A stretch of DNA of 13,505 nucleotides from Candidatus Gastranaerophilales bacterium. Its GTDB lineage: Bacteria > Cyanobacteriota > Vampirovibrionia > Gastranaerophilales > Gastranaerophilaceae. The stretch spans positions 1 through 13,505 of the forward strand of contig CALUUL010000050.1 in NCBI GenBank assembly GCA_944323945.1, given 5' to 3'. Of the stretch, positions 7,414 to 13,505 are shown one piece after another (the first letter of the stretch is position 1; every line of letters begins with the position of its first letter). Both the position numbers and the translations under genes were made by a program. The notes under the pieces are model-generated. The model ran no database searches. It was not told the DNA's origin and saw only the letters and a program-made list of their open reading frames with translations.

Positions 7414-7788
7414 ATGGTATTAATTTTTACAGATAATGAGCAATTAGATAGAGATTTAAGTAAAAAAATAGATGATAGTAGAATAGTATATTATCCAGAC
7501 TATGTATTGGAAGAAAAAGATGCAACTACTCTAATTGCAACAATTCAACCTAATAAATATAATTTCAAAGACTTTATGTTTAAAGTCCGAGAAAAAAATA
7601 TCCAAGTTATTCTTATTTTGGAAAATGAAAAAGTAAAGGAATTAAAAGATGCACTTATGCTTGGTATTTATGACATAATTTTTGATCCTTTTGACTTGGA
7701 GGATGTTTGTAATAAAATTACAAATCCTAATCCATTTTCCAAAGTTTCAAAATATATAAAAGAGATGATAAGACTAGAAAATATCTAA
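7414..7788 (+). CDS. Receiver-like (CpaE/TadZ N-terminal-like) protein
   Basis: 124 aa, ATG after AAAGGAGGAAAC. The fold appears to be alternating strands and helices: VLIFTDN at the start, VILILEN in the middle, and IYDIIFDPFDLEDV near the end. That pattern resembles response-regulator receiver domains, with FDPFDLEDV where receivers have a final K-P-F segment. The phospho-acceptor pattern is not convincing and no output domain follows, so it is more likely a pseudo-receiver interaction module than a two-component regulator. It begins 17 bases after the M23 peptidase gene, in the same operon. The function in conjugation is unknown. Confidence 0.55.
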   Translation: MVLIFTDNEQLDRDLSKKIDDSRIVYYPDYVLEEKDATTLIATIQPNKYNFKDFMFKVREKNIQVILILENEKVKELKDALMLGIYDIIFDPFDLEDVCNKITNPNPFSKVSKYIKEMIRLENI

Positions 7789-7847
7789 GTCTTTTTATTT
7801 TGGAAAGGAGGATTTATTTTAAATTTAAAAGAAAGGAGGAAATTTTT

Positions 7848-8471
7848 TTGAAAGACAAGACAAAAAAAATTATAAAGATTTCACTTATTATTCTATTATG
7901 TCTAATTGTATTGTTTGCAGGTATATTTTGTGCATATAAATACATACAACATAAGCATATACAAGACAATATAAATTATGTCTATAACATATATAATAAT
8001 GACAATAGACAAGATATTGTTACAGAATATACAACTGAAAACTATCAAAAAATAGCAGGAACTCCTGTCGAATCAGAATCAGATAGTACAAAAACACTCA
8101 ATGCTATTGCAACATTAGAAATACCATCTATTAATTTTAAAGATATTGTAATAGAAGGAACAACTCAGGAATCATTAGCACAAGGAATTGGTCTTTTCGA
8201 ACATAGCAATATTTTGCAAGGTAATGTTTGTTTAGCAGGACATAACACTTCTAGATTTTTAGCTAATTTGAAAAATGTCAAAGAAGGAGATATCATAAAA
8301 TATTCTTCTTGTCTTGGAAATAAAGAATATACAATAACAACAATTAAACAAATAGAAGAAACAGATTGGTCTATGTTGGAAAAAACAGAAGATAATAGAA
8401 TAACAATTATAACTTGTGTAAGAAATCAACCAACTCAAAGGCTTTGTGTTCAAGCGTTAGAGGTACTTTAA
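7848..8471 (+). CDS. Sortase family transpeptidase (class D-like)
   Basis: I place the start at TTG 7848, behind GAAAGGAGGAA. An in-frame TTG at 7800 lacks a ribosome site. 207 aa: N-terminal membrane helix (about 8-30), a polar linker, then the sortase barrel with catalytic His132 in CLAGHN, Cys190 in TIITCVRN and Arg198 in TQRLCVQA. All three catalytic residues are present in the usual order and spacing, and the length is typical. The enzyme should act outside the membrane, attaching LPxTG proteins to peptidoglycan or pilin partners. The adhesin ending in LPRTGK less than 1 kb downstream is the obvious substrate. The class is uncertain: the short form with one N-terminal anchor fits classes A, D or E. 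Confidence 0.85.
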   Translation: MKDKTKKIIKISLIILLCLIVLFAGIFCAYKYIQHKHIQDNINYVYNIYNNDNRQDIVTEYTTENYQKIAGTPVESESDSTKTLNAIATLEIPSINFKDIVIEGTTQESLAQGIGLFEHSNILQGNVCLAGHNTSRFLANLKNVKEGDIIKYSSCLGNKEYTITTIKQIEETDWSMLEKTEDNRITIITCVRNQPTQRLCVQALEVL

Positions 8472-8480
8472 AAATTTTTT

Positions 8481-8530
8481 CTCTTCAACATTCCTTTTTG
8501 TACAAAAAAATGTTACCCTAAAAAAGAGGT
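8481..8530 (+). promoter_or_regulatory. Nested hairpin over the ribosome site of the next gene
   Basis: CTCTT (8481-8485) can pair with AAGAG (8524-8528) in the ribosome site of the gene at 8539. Inside lie AACATT (8487-8492) pairing AATGTT (8509-8514) and the palindrome TTTTTGTACAAAAA. It resembles the other sequestering hairpins (CTCTTCAA recalls CCCTTCAA), but the outer stem is short. Confidence 0.35.
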
Positions 8531-8538
8531 GATGTTTT

Positions 8539-9273
8539 ATGAAGAAAAAAATGTTTATAATTATTGGATTATTAGTTTTAGTAATAAGTGTATTATTATT
8601 AATAAGCTATATTGGAAATAAGAAAAAAATTTCTAATATAGAAACACTTAATGATGCAATGGAACAAAACAATATAAAGGAAACTAATACTATTGCTGAA
8701 ATTAAGCCTGAAGAAAATGACATCCCATATAATCAGGTGGAAAATGTTATTCAAGAAAACACAATAGATGAAAAAACAGAAACATTGAGAAACAATATGG
8801 AAGCTAAAGAAAACACAGAAAAAAACAACCAAAATAAAAATGATAAGATACAATCTGAAAAAGGAAAAACAGAAGAAAATAAAAGTACAGATACAAAAGA
8901 AAATACCAGTTACACAACACCTACAACAAATGGAAACAGTAATGAAAGTAAACCTACAACCCCACCAGCAAGTAATCCACCAACTACTTCTACAAATACT
9001 GATAGTAAAAAACCTACACAAACTATAGATAGAATAACACAAGAAGAATATGATGATGAGATAGAAAGTTATCTAAACGATATTATGAAGATAAAACCAA
9101 ATCTCAAATATGTCTACGAAAAAAGAGGCCAGGTTTTTTACCCATATAGAACAGAGGAGATTAAAATTGCTGTTGGCAAAGTAAGTTTTGGAACGATTTA
9201 TTATTATGTAGAAAAATTTGTTGAAGGTAATCAAGAAAAATTTAAGTATTACATAGACTGGGCTGGAAATTAA
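8539..9273 (+). CDS. Membrane-anchored protein with long disordered linker
   Basis: 244 aa, ATG after AAGAGGTGATG. A short basic N-terminus and a membrane helix (about 5-25) are followed by some 140 residues of low-complexity sequence, first Asn/Glu/Lys/Thr rich and then Pro/Thr/Ser rich (TTPTTNGNSNES, PTTPPASNPPTTS). The last 75 residues form a compact domain (ITQEEYDDEIESYLNDI, then GQVFYPYRTEEIKIAVGK and EKFKYYIDW). The layout suits an extracytoplasmic domain held at a distance through the cell wall. It sits between the sortase and adhesin genes and may help display or assemble the adhesin. I do not recognise the C-terminal domain. Confidence 0.7.
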   Translation: MKKKMFIIIGLLVLVISVLLLISYIGNKKKISNIETLNDAMEQNNIKETNTIAEIKPEENDIPYNQVENVIQENTIDEKTETLRNNMEAKENTEKNNQNKNDKIQSEKGKTEENKSTDTKENTSYTTPTTNGNSNESKPTTPPASNPPTTSTNTDSKKPTQTIDRITQEEYDDEIESYLNDIMKIKPNLKYVYEKRGQVFYPYRTEEIKIAVGKVSFGTIYYYVEKFVEGNQEKFKYYIDWAGN

Positions 9274-9283
9274 ATATAATTAT

Positions 9284-9314
9284 AAAAATAGGTTTTAAAG
9301 AGCCTATTTTTTTG
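9284..9314 (+). terminator. Rho-independent terminator
   Basis: AAAAATAGGTTTT pairs with AGAGCCTATTTTT and is followed by a T run. It lies between the linker protein and the adhesin, suggesting the adhesin has its own transcription start or depends on readthrough. Confidence 0.7.
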
Positions 9315-9347
9315 TATTAAAATTTAAAAGGAAAGAAGGTATTGTTT

Positions 9348-11924
9348 ATGAAAAATAAACTATTAAAAAAAGTTTTTTGTATATTCTCTTTAATCACCAT
9401 GTTATGTACAACTATATTTCCAATATTTTCACAGGTACAGGCTGCAAACATTGGAGATAAAGTAGAAATAGTAGAATTAGGAGAATGTGCAAGGCATGTA
9501 AAATATAATTTTGGAAATGGTGTTTATTCTTATATTATTACTCATTATGTAGGATATTATGACAATGGTGTTTTCCGTCCTGCATATTGTCTTAATAAAG
9601 ATAAACCAGGTGTAGATGATACACTATCTTATGATGTAACTATAGAAGAAGCAATGAGCAACCCAGCAGTTTATAGAGTTTTATTAAAAGGATATCCTTA
9701 TGGTGGCAATTTAGGATTTGATGATCCAAAAGATGCATTCTTCGCAACAAAACAAGCAGTATATCGTGTGTTAGACGGCGGAGATGTAAATAATTATCAA
9801 GGAGCAGATGAAATTGGTAATCGAATTGTTGCTAAAATTAAAGAATTAGTTGATTATGGTAGAAATGGTACAGAAACAAGAATTGATCCTGTATTAAATA
9901 TTAGTACTGTTAAAAACGCAAGTGTTGATGATAAAGATAGCACATATATTTCACAAATATTTAAAGTAGATTCTCCAATAAATTCAAAAGATATTCGTAT
10001 ATATATGAATGGAGAACAAGCACCTGCAGGAAGTAAATTAACAGATATGAACAATAATGAAAAAAGTGAATTCTCAAAAGGTGAACAATTTAAAGTTATT
10101 GTACCTAGAAAAAATATAACAAAAGATGTTTCAATAGATATTACAGCAACAGGAAATGTAGAAACTTTCCCTGTTTTTTATTGTAAATCTCCAAATCCTG
10201 AATGGCAAGACTATGCAACTGTATCAGATCCATTTGTATTTACAACTACAAATGCAAAAATGATATATACAGAGCCAACAGGAGAAATAGAAGTAGATAA
10301 AGTTTCTAAAAAAGACAATGAATATAGTGGACTACCAGCAGGAAGTGGACTTGAAAATACACTTATTGAAATTGAAAGAATTGATGGAGTTGAAACTTAT
10401 AAAAAACAATTCTATACAAATGAGTTAGGAAAAGTTATAGCAGAATTAAAACTTGGAAAATATAGATTAACTGAAATCAAAGCTTCTGACTACTATCAAA
10501 TAGGTAAAGAAGGAGCAGAATATGAATTTGAACTTACTTATGATGGACAAAAAGTAATAATTAAAATAGAAAATGATAATGTAACATTAGAAACCGAAGT
10601 TGAAAAAGATGGAGACACTCAAGGACAAGGAAATGAAGTTATAAATTATCAAATTTCAAATGTTCATAATGCATCTTCTGTAAGACTTGAAGACTTTAGA
10701 ATTGAAGATAGTTTACCTAGTGAAGTTCGTTTACAAAGTATTACAACAGGAACATATAACGAAGATTTAAAATACAAAGTAACATATACAACAAATAAAG
10801 AAAATACAAAAACAATAGCAACTAATTTAAGTACAACAAAAGATAATACAATAGATTTTACAAAAGAGAAACTTGATGAAGATGAATATATAACTAAATT
10901 TGCACTTGTTTTTGACAGTGTTAAATCTAACTTTAAAAGCACAAAAGACATAACAGTTGCAGCTAAAGTAATTGAAGGACTAGAAGTAAATTCTACTTTC
11001 AAAAATTGTGTAGTAGTTGGTGGTACATATATCGGAGTTACTGTTGAAGATAAAGACTGTACACCTACAACAGTTTATGAAAACAAAGTAGAAATAAATA
11101 AAACAGCTGCTGAAGATAATCAATATACAGGAGATAAAGCTGGAGATAAACTTTCAAACATAACATTTGACATATTTAATGCTGAAACAGATGAAAAGTT
11201 TGGAACAATAAATATTCAAAATGGTTATGGAGAATTAAAATATTTACCTATTGGAAAATGGTATGCAGTTGAAACCTCAAAAAATGATTATTATATATTC
11301 CCAGAAAATAATAGATTTGATTTTGAAATTACACAAAAAGGACAAACTGTTGTATTAGATATTGAAAATGATGTTGTAAATTTAATTGTAGATGTTGAAA
11401 AGACTGGAACTGTAGAAACTGAGCCAGGAAAAGATATTACATATAATTTTGATATTCAAAATAAATCAAATGATACTGTAACTAATTTTATTTGGGGAGA
11501 TATTCTTCCATCAGAAGTTAGAGCAAAAAGTATTACAACAGGTACATTTAACAAAGACAATACATATAAAGTACAATATATAACAAATAACAATTCAAAT
11601 TGGAAAACAATTAAAACATGCAATACAAATGAAAGTTCTGAAATACTATTAGATAGCAATACATTAGAATTAGCTGAAAACGAATATGTAACAGAAGTTA
11701 GATTTGTATTTGAAAATCCAGTTGAAAAAGGATTCAAAAATGAAGGTACAAAAATAATAGTTACAGCAAATGACGATTTACAAAATAATCAAATAATTGA
11801 AAATCATACATATATTACTGCTGATTATTTAGATGTAAAATTAGATGATGAAGATGAGTTCCATACAATAATTAGAATACCTGAACCAGAAAAGCCAAAG
11901 ACATTGCCTAGAACGGGTAAATAA
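9348..11924 (+). CDS. Thioester-domain surface adhesin with SpaA-like repeats and LPRTGK end
   Basis: 858 aa. ATG 9348 is chosen over TTG 9342 for spacing from GGAAAGAAGG. A signal peptide (about 1-33, cleaved near VQA-AN) precedes a thioester domain whose bond should form between Cys81 (PAYCLN) and Gln136 (ATKQAVYRVL). Such domains attach covalently to host or cell targets. Two tandem modules follow, about 313-575 and 577-840. Each holds a prealbumin/SpaA-like domain (EVDKVSKKDNEYSGLPAG versus EINKTAAEDNQYTGDKAG) and a DUF11-like beta domain (LPSEVRLQSITTGT versus LPSEVRAKSITTGT), spaced about 790 bases apart. The C-terminus is KPKTLPRTGK and then stop, with no membrane segment or basic tail. 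This is probably a mating-contact or colonisation adhesin linked to the neighbouring sortase. Confidence 0.8.
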   Translation: MKNKLLKKVFCIFSLITMLCTTIFPIFSQVQAANIGDKVEIVELGECARHVKYNFGNGVYSYIITHYVGYYDNGVFRPAYCLNKDKPGVDDTLSYDVTIEEAMSNPAVYRVLLKGYPYGGNLGFDDPKDAFFATKQAVYRVLDGGDVNNYQGADEIGNRIVAKIKELVDYGRNGTETRIDPVLNISTVKNASVDDKDSTYISQIFKVDSPINSKDIRIYMNGEQAPAGSKLTDMNNNEKSEFSKGEQFKVIVPRKNITKDVSIDITATGNVETFPVFYCKSPNPEWQDYATVSDPFVFTTTNAKMIYTEPTGEIEVDKVSKKDNEYSGLPAGSGLENTLIEIERIDGVETYKKQFYTNELGKVIAELKLGKYRLTEIKASDYYQIGKEGAEYEFELTYDGQKVIIKIENDNVTLETEVEKDGDTQGQGNEVINYQISNVHNASSVRLEDFRIEDSLPSEVRLQSITTGTYNEDLKYKVTYTTNKENTKTIATNLSTTKDNTIDFTKEKLDEDEYITKFALVFDSVKSNFKSTKDITVAAKVIEGLEVNSTFKNCVVVGGTYIGVTVEDKDCTPTTVYENKVEINKTAAEDNQYTGDKAGDKLSNITFDIFNAETDEKFGTINIQNGYGELKYLPIGKWYAVETSKNDYYIFPENNRFDFEITQKGQTVVLDIENDVVNLIVDVEKTGTVETEPGKDITYNFDIQNKSNDTVTNFIWGDILPSEVRAKSITTGTFNKDNTYKVQYITNNNSNWKTIKTCNTNESSEILLDSNTLELAENEYVTEVRFVFENPVEKGFKNEGTKIIVTANDDLQNNQIIENHTYITADYLDVKLDDEDEFHTIIRIPEPEKPKTLPRTGK
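10280..11870 (+). repeat. Two diverged tandem modules in the adhesin
   Basis: The segment from about 10280 to 11070 and that from about 11075 to 11870 encode the same domain order, with matching phrases at equal spacing (for example the LPSEVR codons near 10713 and 11505). The modules are clearly diverged, so this is an old internal duplication. Confidence 0.7.
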
Positions 11925-11930
11925 ATTTAG

Positions 11931-11976
11931 TTAGTAACTTCTTATAAATTGCCCTTCAAAATAAATTTATAGGAGG
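11931..11976 (+). promoter_or_regulatory. Hairpin sequestering the ribosome site of spoVG
   Basis: CTTCTTATAAATT (11938-11950) pairs over all 13 positions, two as G-U, with AATTTATAGGAGG (11964-11976). The 3' arm contains the whole ribosome site. The loop is GCCCTTCAAAATA. The flanking TAGTAACTT matches the element before the pilin gene. It is the longest unbroken stem of the set. Confidence 0.7.
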
Positions 11977-11985
11977 ATTAAAATT

Positions 11986-12258
11986 ATGGAAATTACAAAT
12001 GTTAAAATTTATAAAGCAAAACAAAGAGGTCCAGTATTGGCCTATGCTAATGTTATTTTAGACAAACAATTTATGATTAGAGGAATTACACTTATAGAAA
12101 AAGATGGTAGAAAATTTATTTCTATGCCTTCAAGAAGAGTTTTAAATGGTGATAGAAATTTTAGAGATACTGCCCACCCACTAAATCGTAAAATTAGAAA
12201 AGATTTAACGGATGCTATATTTGAAGCATATGAAGAATTTTTAGAATCTGAAGAATAA
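11986..12258 (+). CDS. spoVG: SpoVG family protein
   Basis: 90 aa, ATG after ATAGGAGGATT. The sequence follows SpoVG from end to end: MEITNVKIYK, VLAYANVILDKQFMIRGITLIE, FISMPSRRV, RDTAHPLNRKIRKDLTDAIFEAYEEF. SpoVG is a small nucleic-acid-binding regulator in Firmicutes, and copies are often carried by conjugative elements, where they may regulate element or host genes. This copy is likely the element's own, given its place between transfer and processing genes and its strong upstream hairpin. The core is complete and normal in length. Confidence 0.9.
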   Translation: MEITNVKIYKAKQRGPVLAYANVILDKQFMIRGITLIEKDGRKFISMPSRRVLNGDRNFRDTAHPLNRKIRKDLTDAIFEAYEEFLESEE

Positions 12259-12267
12259 TGTGTTTGC

Positions 12268-12308
12268 TTCCTTATTTTTTTGCCCTTCAATACTACTAAT
12301 GAAAGGAC
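12268..12308 (+). promoter_or_regulatory. Weaker hairpin with TTGCCCTTCAA loop before the RusA-like gene
   Basis: TCCTT (12269-12273) pairs with AAGGA (12303-12307) in the ribosome site GAAAGGA. The stem is only five bases, but the loop carries TTGCCCTTCAA (12280-12290), the same motif as before spoVG. This supports a shared element even though the fold is weak. Confidence 0.4.
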
Positions 12309-12314
12309 TTTTTT

Positions 12315-12902
12315 ATGATTATAAATGAAAGAATAAATAAACAATTAAAGATTTTAAATAAACAGATAGAAAATACTTTAAATAGTAATAGTTTAACAGA
12401 CCTACAAATTGAAAGTTTTTTATTGAATTTTGAAAAGGCAAGATATAATCTCTTGTCAGAGGTAAAAGAATATAATAAAAATGTTGAATTTGAATATGAA
12501 AAAATTAAAAGTGTTGATGATAATTATAAAACGGATTTAAAAGATGATGTGTTGAAAATATATGTGCCTGAAACATTGCCAAGTTTCAAGAATTTAAAGA
12601 CACACACTTATAAGAGAATATTGCTTAATGTTGCAGAAATAACCAAGCAATATAAAGGACTATTTTCTAATGAAGTTTTTATATATATCAAAGTATGTGA
12701 TAACATACAAGGTTGGGACATTGATAATAAATATGTAAAACCAATTGCAGATGCTTTAATAATAAGTGGAGTTATACAAGATGATAATATGTCGAAAATG
12801 TTTTATTGTGCCAAAGGAGAATTTTCTGAAATTCCACACACAATTATTTATGTATTGGATGGTAAAAAAATGGAGCAATTTTTGAAAAAAGTAGAGTTCT
12901 AA
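12315..12902 (+). CDS. RusA-like nuclease-fold protein
   Basis: 195 aa, ATG behind GAAAGGAC. The first 80 residues are helical and coiled-coil-like (INERINKQLKILNKQIE). The rest matches the RusA Holliday-junction resolvase core: strand KIYVPETLPS, a helix, strand EVFIYIKV, then WDIDNKYVKPIADALIISGVIQDDN. The acidic residues that bind metal in RusA appear to be present: Asp135 or Asp137, Asp146 and Asp156/Asp157. RusA proteins cut four-way junctions during recombination. In a conjugative element this could serve replication, transfer or integration. The extra N-terminal domain is not part of classic RusA, so the activity is inferred from the core alone. Confidence 0.6.
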   Translation: MIINERINKQLKILNKQIENTLNSNSLTDLQIESFLLNFEKARYNLLSEVKEYNKNVEFEYEKIKSVDDNYKTDLKDDVLKIYVPETLPSFKNLKTHTYKRILLNVAEITKQYKGLFSNEVFIYIKVCDNIQGWDIDNKYVKPIADALIISGVIQDDNMSKMFYCAKGEFSEIPHTIIYVLDGKKMEQFLKKVEF

Positions 12903-12924
12903 AAGTAGGGTTTTGGGTAAAAAA

Positions 12925-12963
12925 ATTTTTTGATTTTTTGCGACATCAAAAAAATTAAAAAAT
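12925..12963. repeat. AT-only inverted repeat
   Basis: ATTTTTTGATTTTTT (12925-12939) pairs over 15 positions (one G-U) with AATTAAAAAAT and the A run before it (12949-12963), leaving the loop GCGACATCA. It could be a weak terminator for the RusA-like gene or part of an origin region. Confidence 0.4.
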
Positions 12964-13014
12964 CTTTTAAAATCAATACTTTCATAAATTGTAATCCCTA
13001 TTTGGTTTGGTGGT

Positions 13015-13052
13015 GGTAAGGATGTGAGAGCGAAGCTGTCGCATCACTTCCC
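13015..13052. repeat. Imperfect hairpin with GAA loop
   Basis: GGTAAG, GATGTG and AGAGC pair with GCTGT, CGCATC and CTTCCC around loop GAA, with two mismatches, one G-U and one bulged A. It is the most GC-rich structure of the intergenic region. Confidence 0.5.
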
Positions 13053-13099
13053 TTCAAGTTCAACTCATAGAATTATTAAATGTTTTATTAGGAGGTGAT
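13043..13099 (+). promoter_or_regulatory. Alternative pairing that sequesters the ribosome site of the last gene
   Basis: ATCACTTCC (13043-13051) pairs over nine positions, one G-U, with GGAGGTGAT (13091-13099), the ribosome site for TTG 13105. CCCTTCAA (13050-13057) overlaps the end of the left arm, as a variant of the motif seen before spoVG. The left arm is also used by the hairpin at 13015-13052, so the two folds exclude each other. Confidence 0.45.
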
Positions 13100-13104
13100 T
13101 TTTT

Positions 13105-13505
13105 TTGAGCAATTTTCCAAATGGACCAGAAGAAATTTCTTTATTAGAATTTATATCAAAGTATCAATATTTGGATGTAAAAGATTCAAAATATTTTTTT
13201 AATACACAGAAATATTATAAAAAAAGAATTAGTAATTTGGTGGCTAAAAGATATTTGAAAAGAACAAAATCACATCATCTTGTATTGGATGAATTAGGGA
13301 TTGAATTTGCTGGACTATTTAAATTTGAATATAACAAATTAAATCGAAATGTAAAATACTTGCCTAGACTACTATATATTAGTAAAATGGCAGCTTTTTA
13401 TTACAACTGTGCTAATGTAAAATTTATACCTTCATTTTCCATGAAAAATAAAGAAGAATTTACAATTACATCAAGAAAGTTTATTGGTGTATTAGAGATA
13501 AATGG
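13105..13505 (+). CDS. Winged-helix protein, possibly replication-relaxation type, 3' partial
   Basis: TTG start at 13105 behind TTAGGAGGTGAT. The frame is open for 133 residues to the window edge. It begins MSNFPNGPEEISLLEFISKY, continues with a helix-turn-helix-like stretch (FFNTQKYYKKRISNLVAKRYLKR, then HHLVLDELGIEFAGL), and ends with alternating strand-like segments. A winged helix followed by such a domain is reminiscent of replication-relaxation proteins (Replic_Relax), which accompany DNA transfer origins, but I see no decisive motif. Its place after a possible oriT fits a DNA-processing role. Confidence 0.5.
   Translation, partial: MSNFPNGPEEISLLEFISKYQYLDVKDSKYFFNTQKYYKKRISNLVAKRYLKRTKSHHLVLDELGIEFAGLFKFEYNKLNRNVKYLPRLLYISKMAAFYYNCANVKFIPSFSMKNKEEFTITSRKFIGVLEIN

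Larger units (their letters stand above)
12903..13104. other. Structured intergenic region, candidate oriT
   Basis: About 200 bases without a gene. They contain the AT inverted repeat at 12925-12963, a G-rich stretch TTTGGTTTGGTGGTGG near 13000-13016, and a GC-richer hairpin at 13015-13052. The position, before a probable DNA-processing gene and after a RusA-like gene, fits a transfer origin. There is no proof: the relaxase is not in the window and no known nick sequence is matched exactly. Confidence 0.35.

Noticed and set aside
7800..7847. Earlier TTG start for the sortase
   Set aside because: It lacks an upstream ribosome site and would read through the GAAAGGAGG that precisely precedes TTG 7848. 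A second GGAAAGGAGG at 7802-7811 has no ATG, GTG or TTG start at useful spacing.
8599..9042. Long open frame on the minus strand across the linker-protein gene
   Set aside because: It is the complement of low-complexity AT-rich coding sequence, gives a Phe/Cys/Ile-rich product and has no ribosome site. The plus-strand gene is well supported.
1..13505. CRISPR array, tRNA or rRNA genes, insertion-sequence ends
   Set aside because: I saw no regularly spaced repeats, no cloverleaf-like GC-rich segment and no transposase. The only GC-richer structure, near 13015-13052, is a single hairpin.

Overview
This 13.5 kb stretch of very AT-rich DNA reads as the transfer and accessory part of a Firmicutes integrative conjugative element, or a related conjugative plasmid. 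All genes lie on the + strand, are closely packed with strong AAGGAGG-type ribosome sites, and often start with TTG or GTG. LPxTG-type adhesin, sortase, PrgI-family, SpoVG and phage-type replisome-organizer genes point to a low-GC Gram-positive host, most likely an uncultured gut-type clostridium. No marker gene fixes the taxon.

Layout: (1) 1-1135, two small proteins and a replisome-organizer-like protein. (2) 1151-7396, the transfer machinery: a small membrane protein, a VirB2/TrbC-like pilin, a PrgI-like protein (VirB3 position), a membrane protein resembling a detached VirB4 N-terminal region, the VirB4 ATPase, a VirB6/TrbL-like polytopic protein and a membrane-anchored M23 cell-wall peptidase. 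(3) 7414-11924, a receiver-like protein, a sortase, an anchored linker protein and an 858-residue thioester-domain adhesin ending in LPRTGK. (4) 11986-12902, SpoVG and a RusA-like protein. (5) 12903-13104, a structured intergenic region (possible oriT), followed by a gene that runs off the window.

The striking result concerns four genes (replisome organizer, VirB4, VirB6-like, M23 peptidase), which look broken into pieces by +1 frameshifts. I find 11 frameshift points. Every one is an in-frame CGG codon, and skipping the C so that GGN is read as glycine restores each gene to one exact open frame (256, 604, 498 and 403 aa). I count 24 CGG trinucleotides on the + strand. The other 13 are all out of frame within intact genes, so no CGG serves as a normal arginine codon, while AGA, AGG, CGT, CGC and CGA are all used. 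This fits a translation system in which CGG is unassigned and triggers a +1 shift, or in which CGGN is decoded as glycine. The rival explanation is a systematic sequence error that adds C before GG. It must explain why only in-frame glycine codons are hit.

A second pattern is a set of short hairpins that trap the Shine-Dalgarno sequence in front of at least four and perhaps six genes. Most share a TGCCC/CCCTTCAA loop motif, which suggests coordinated translational control of the element.
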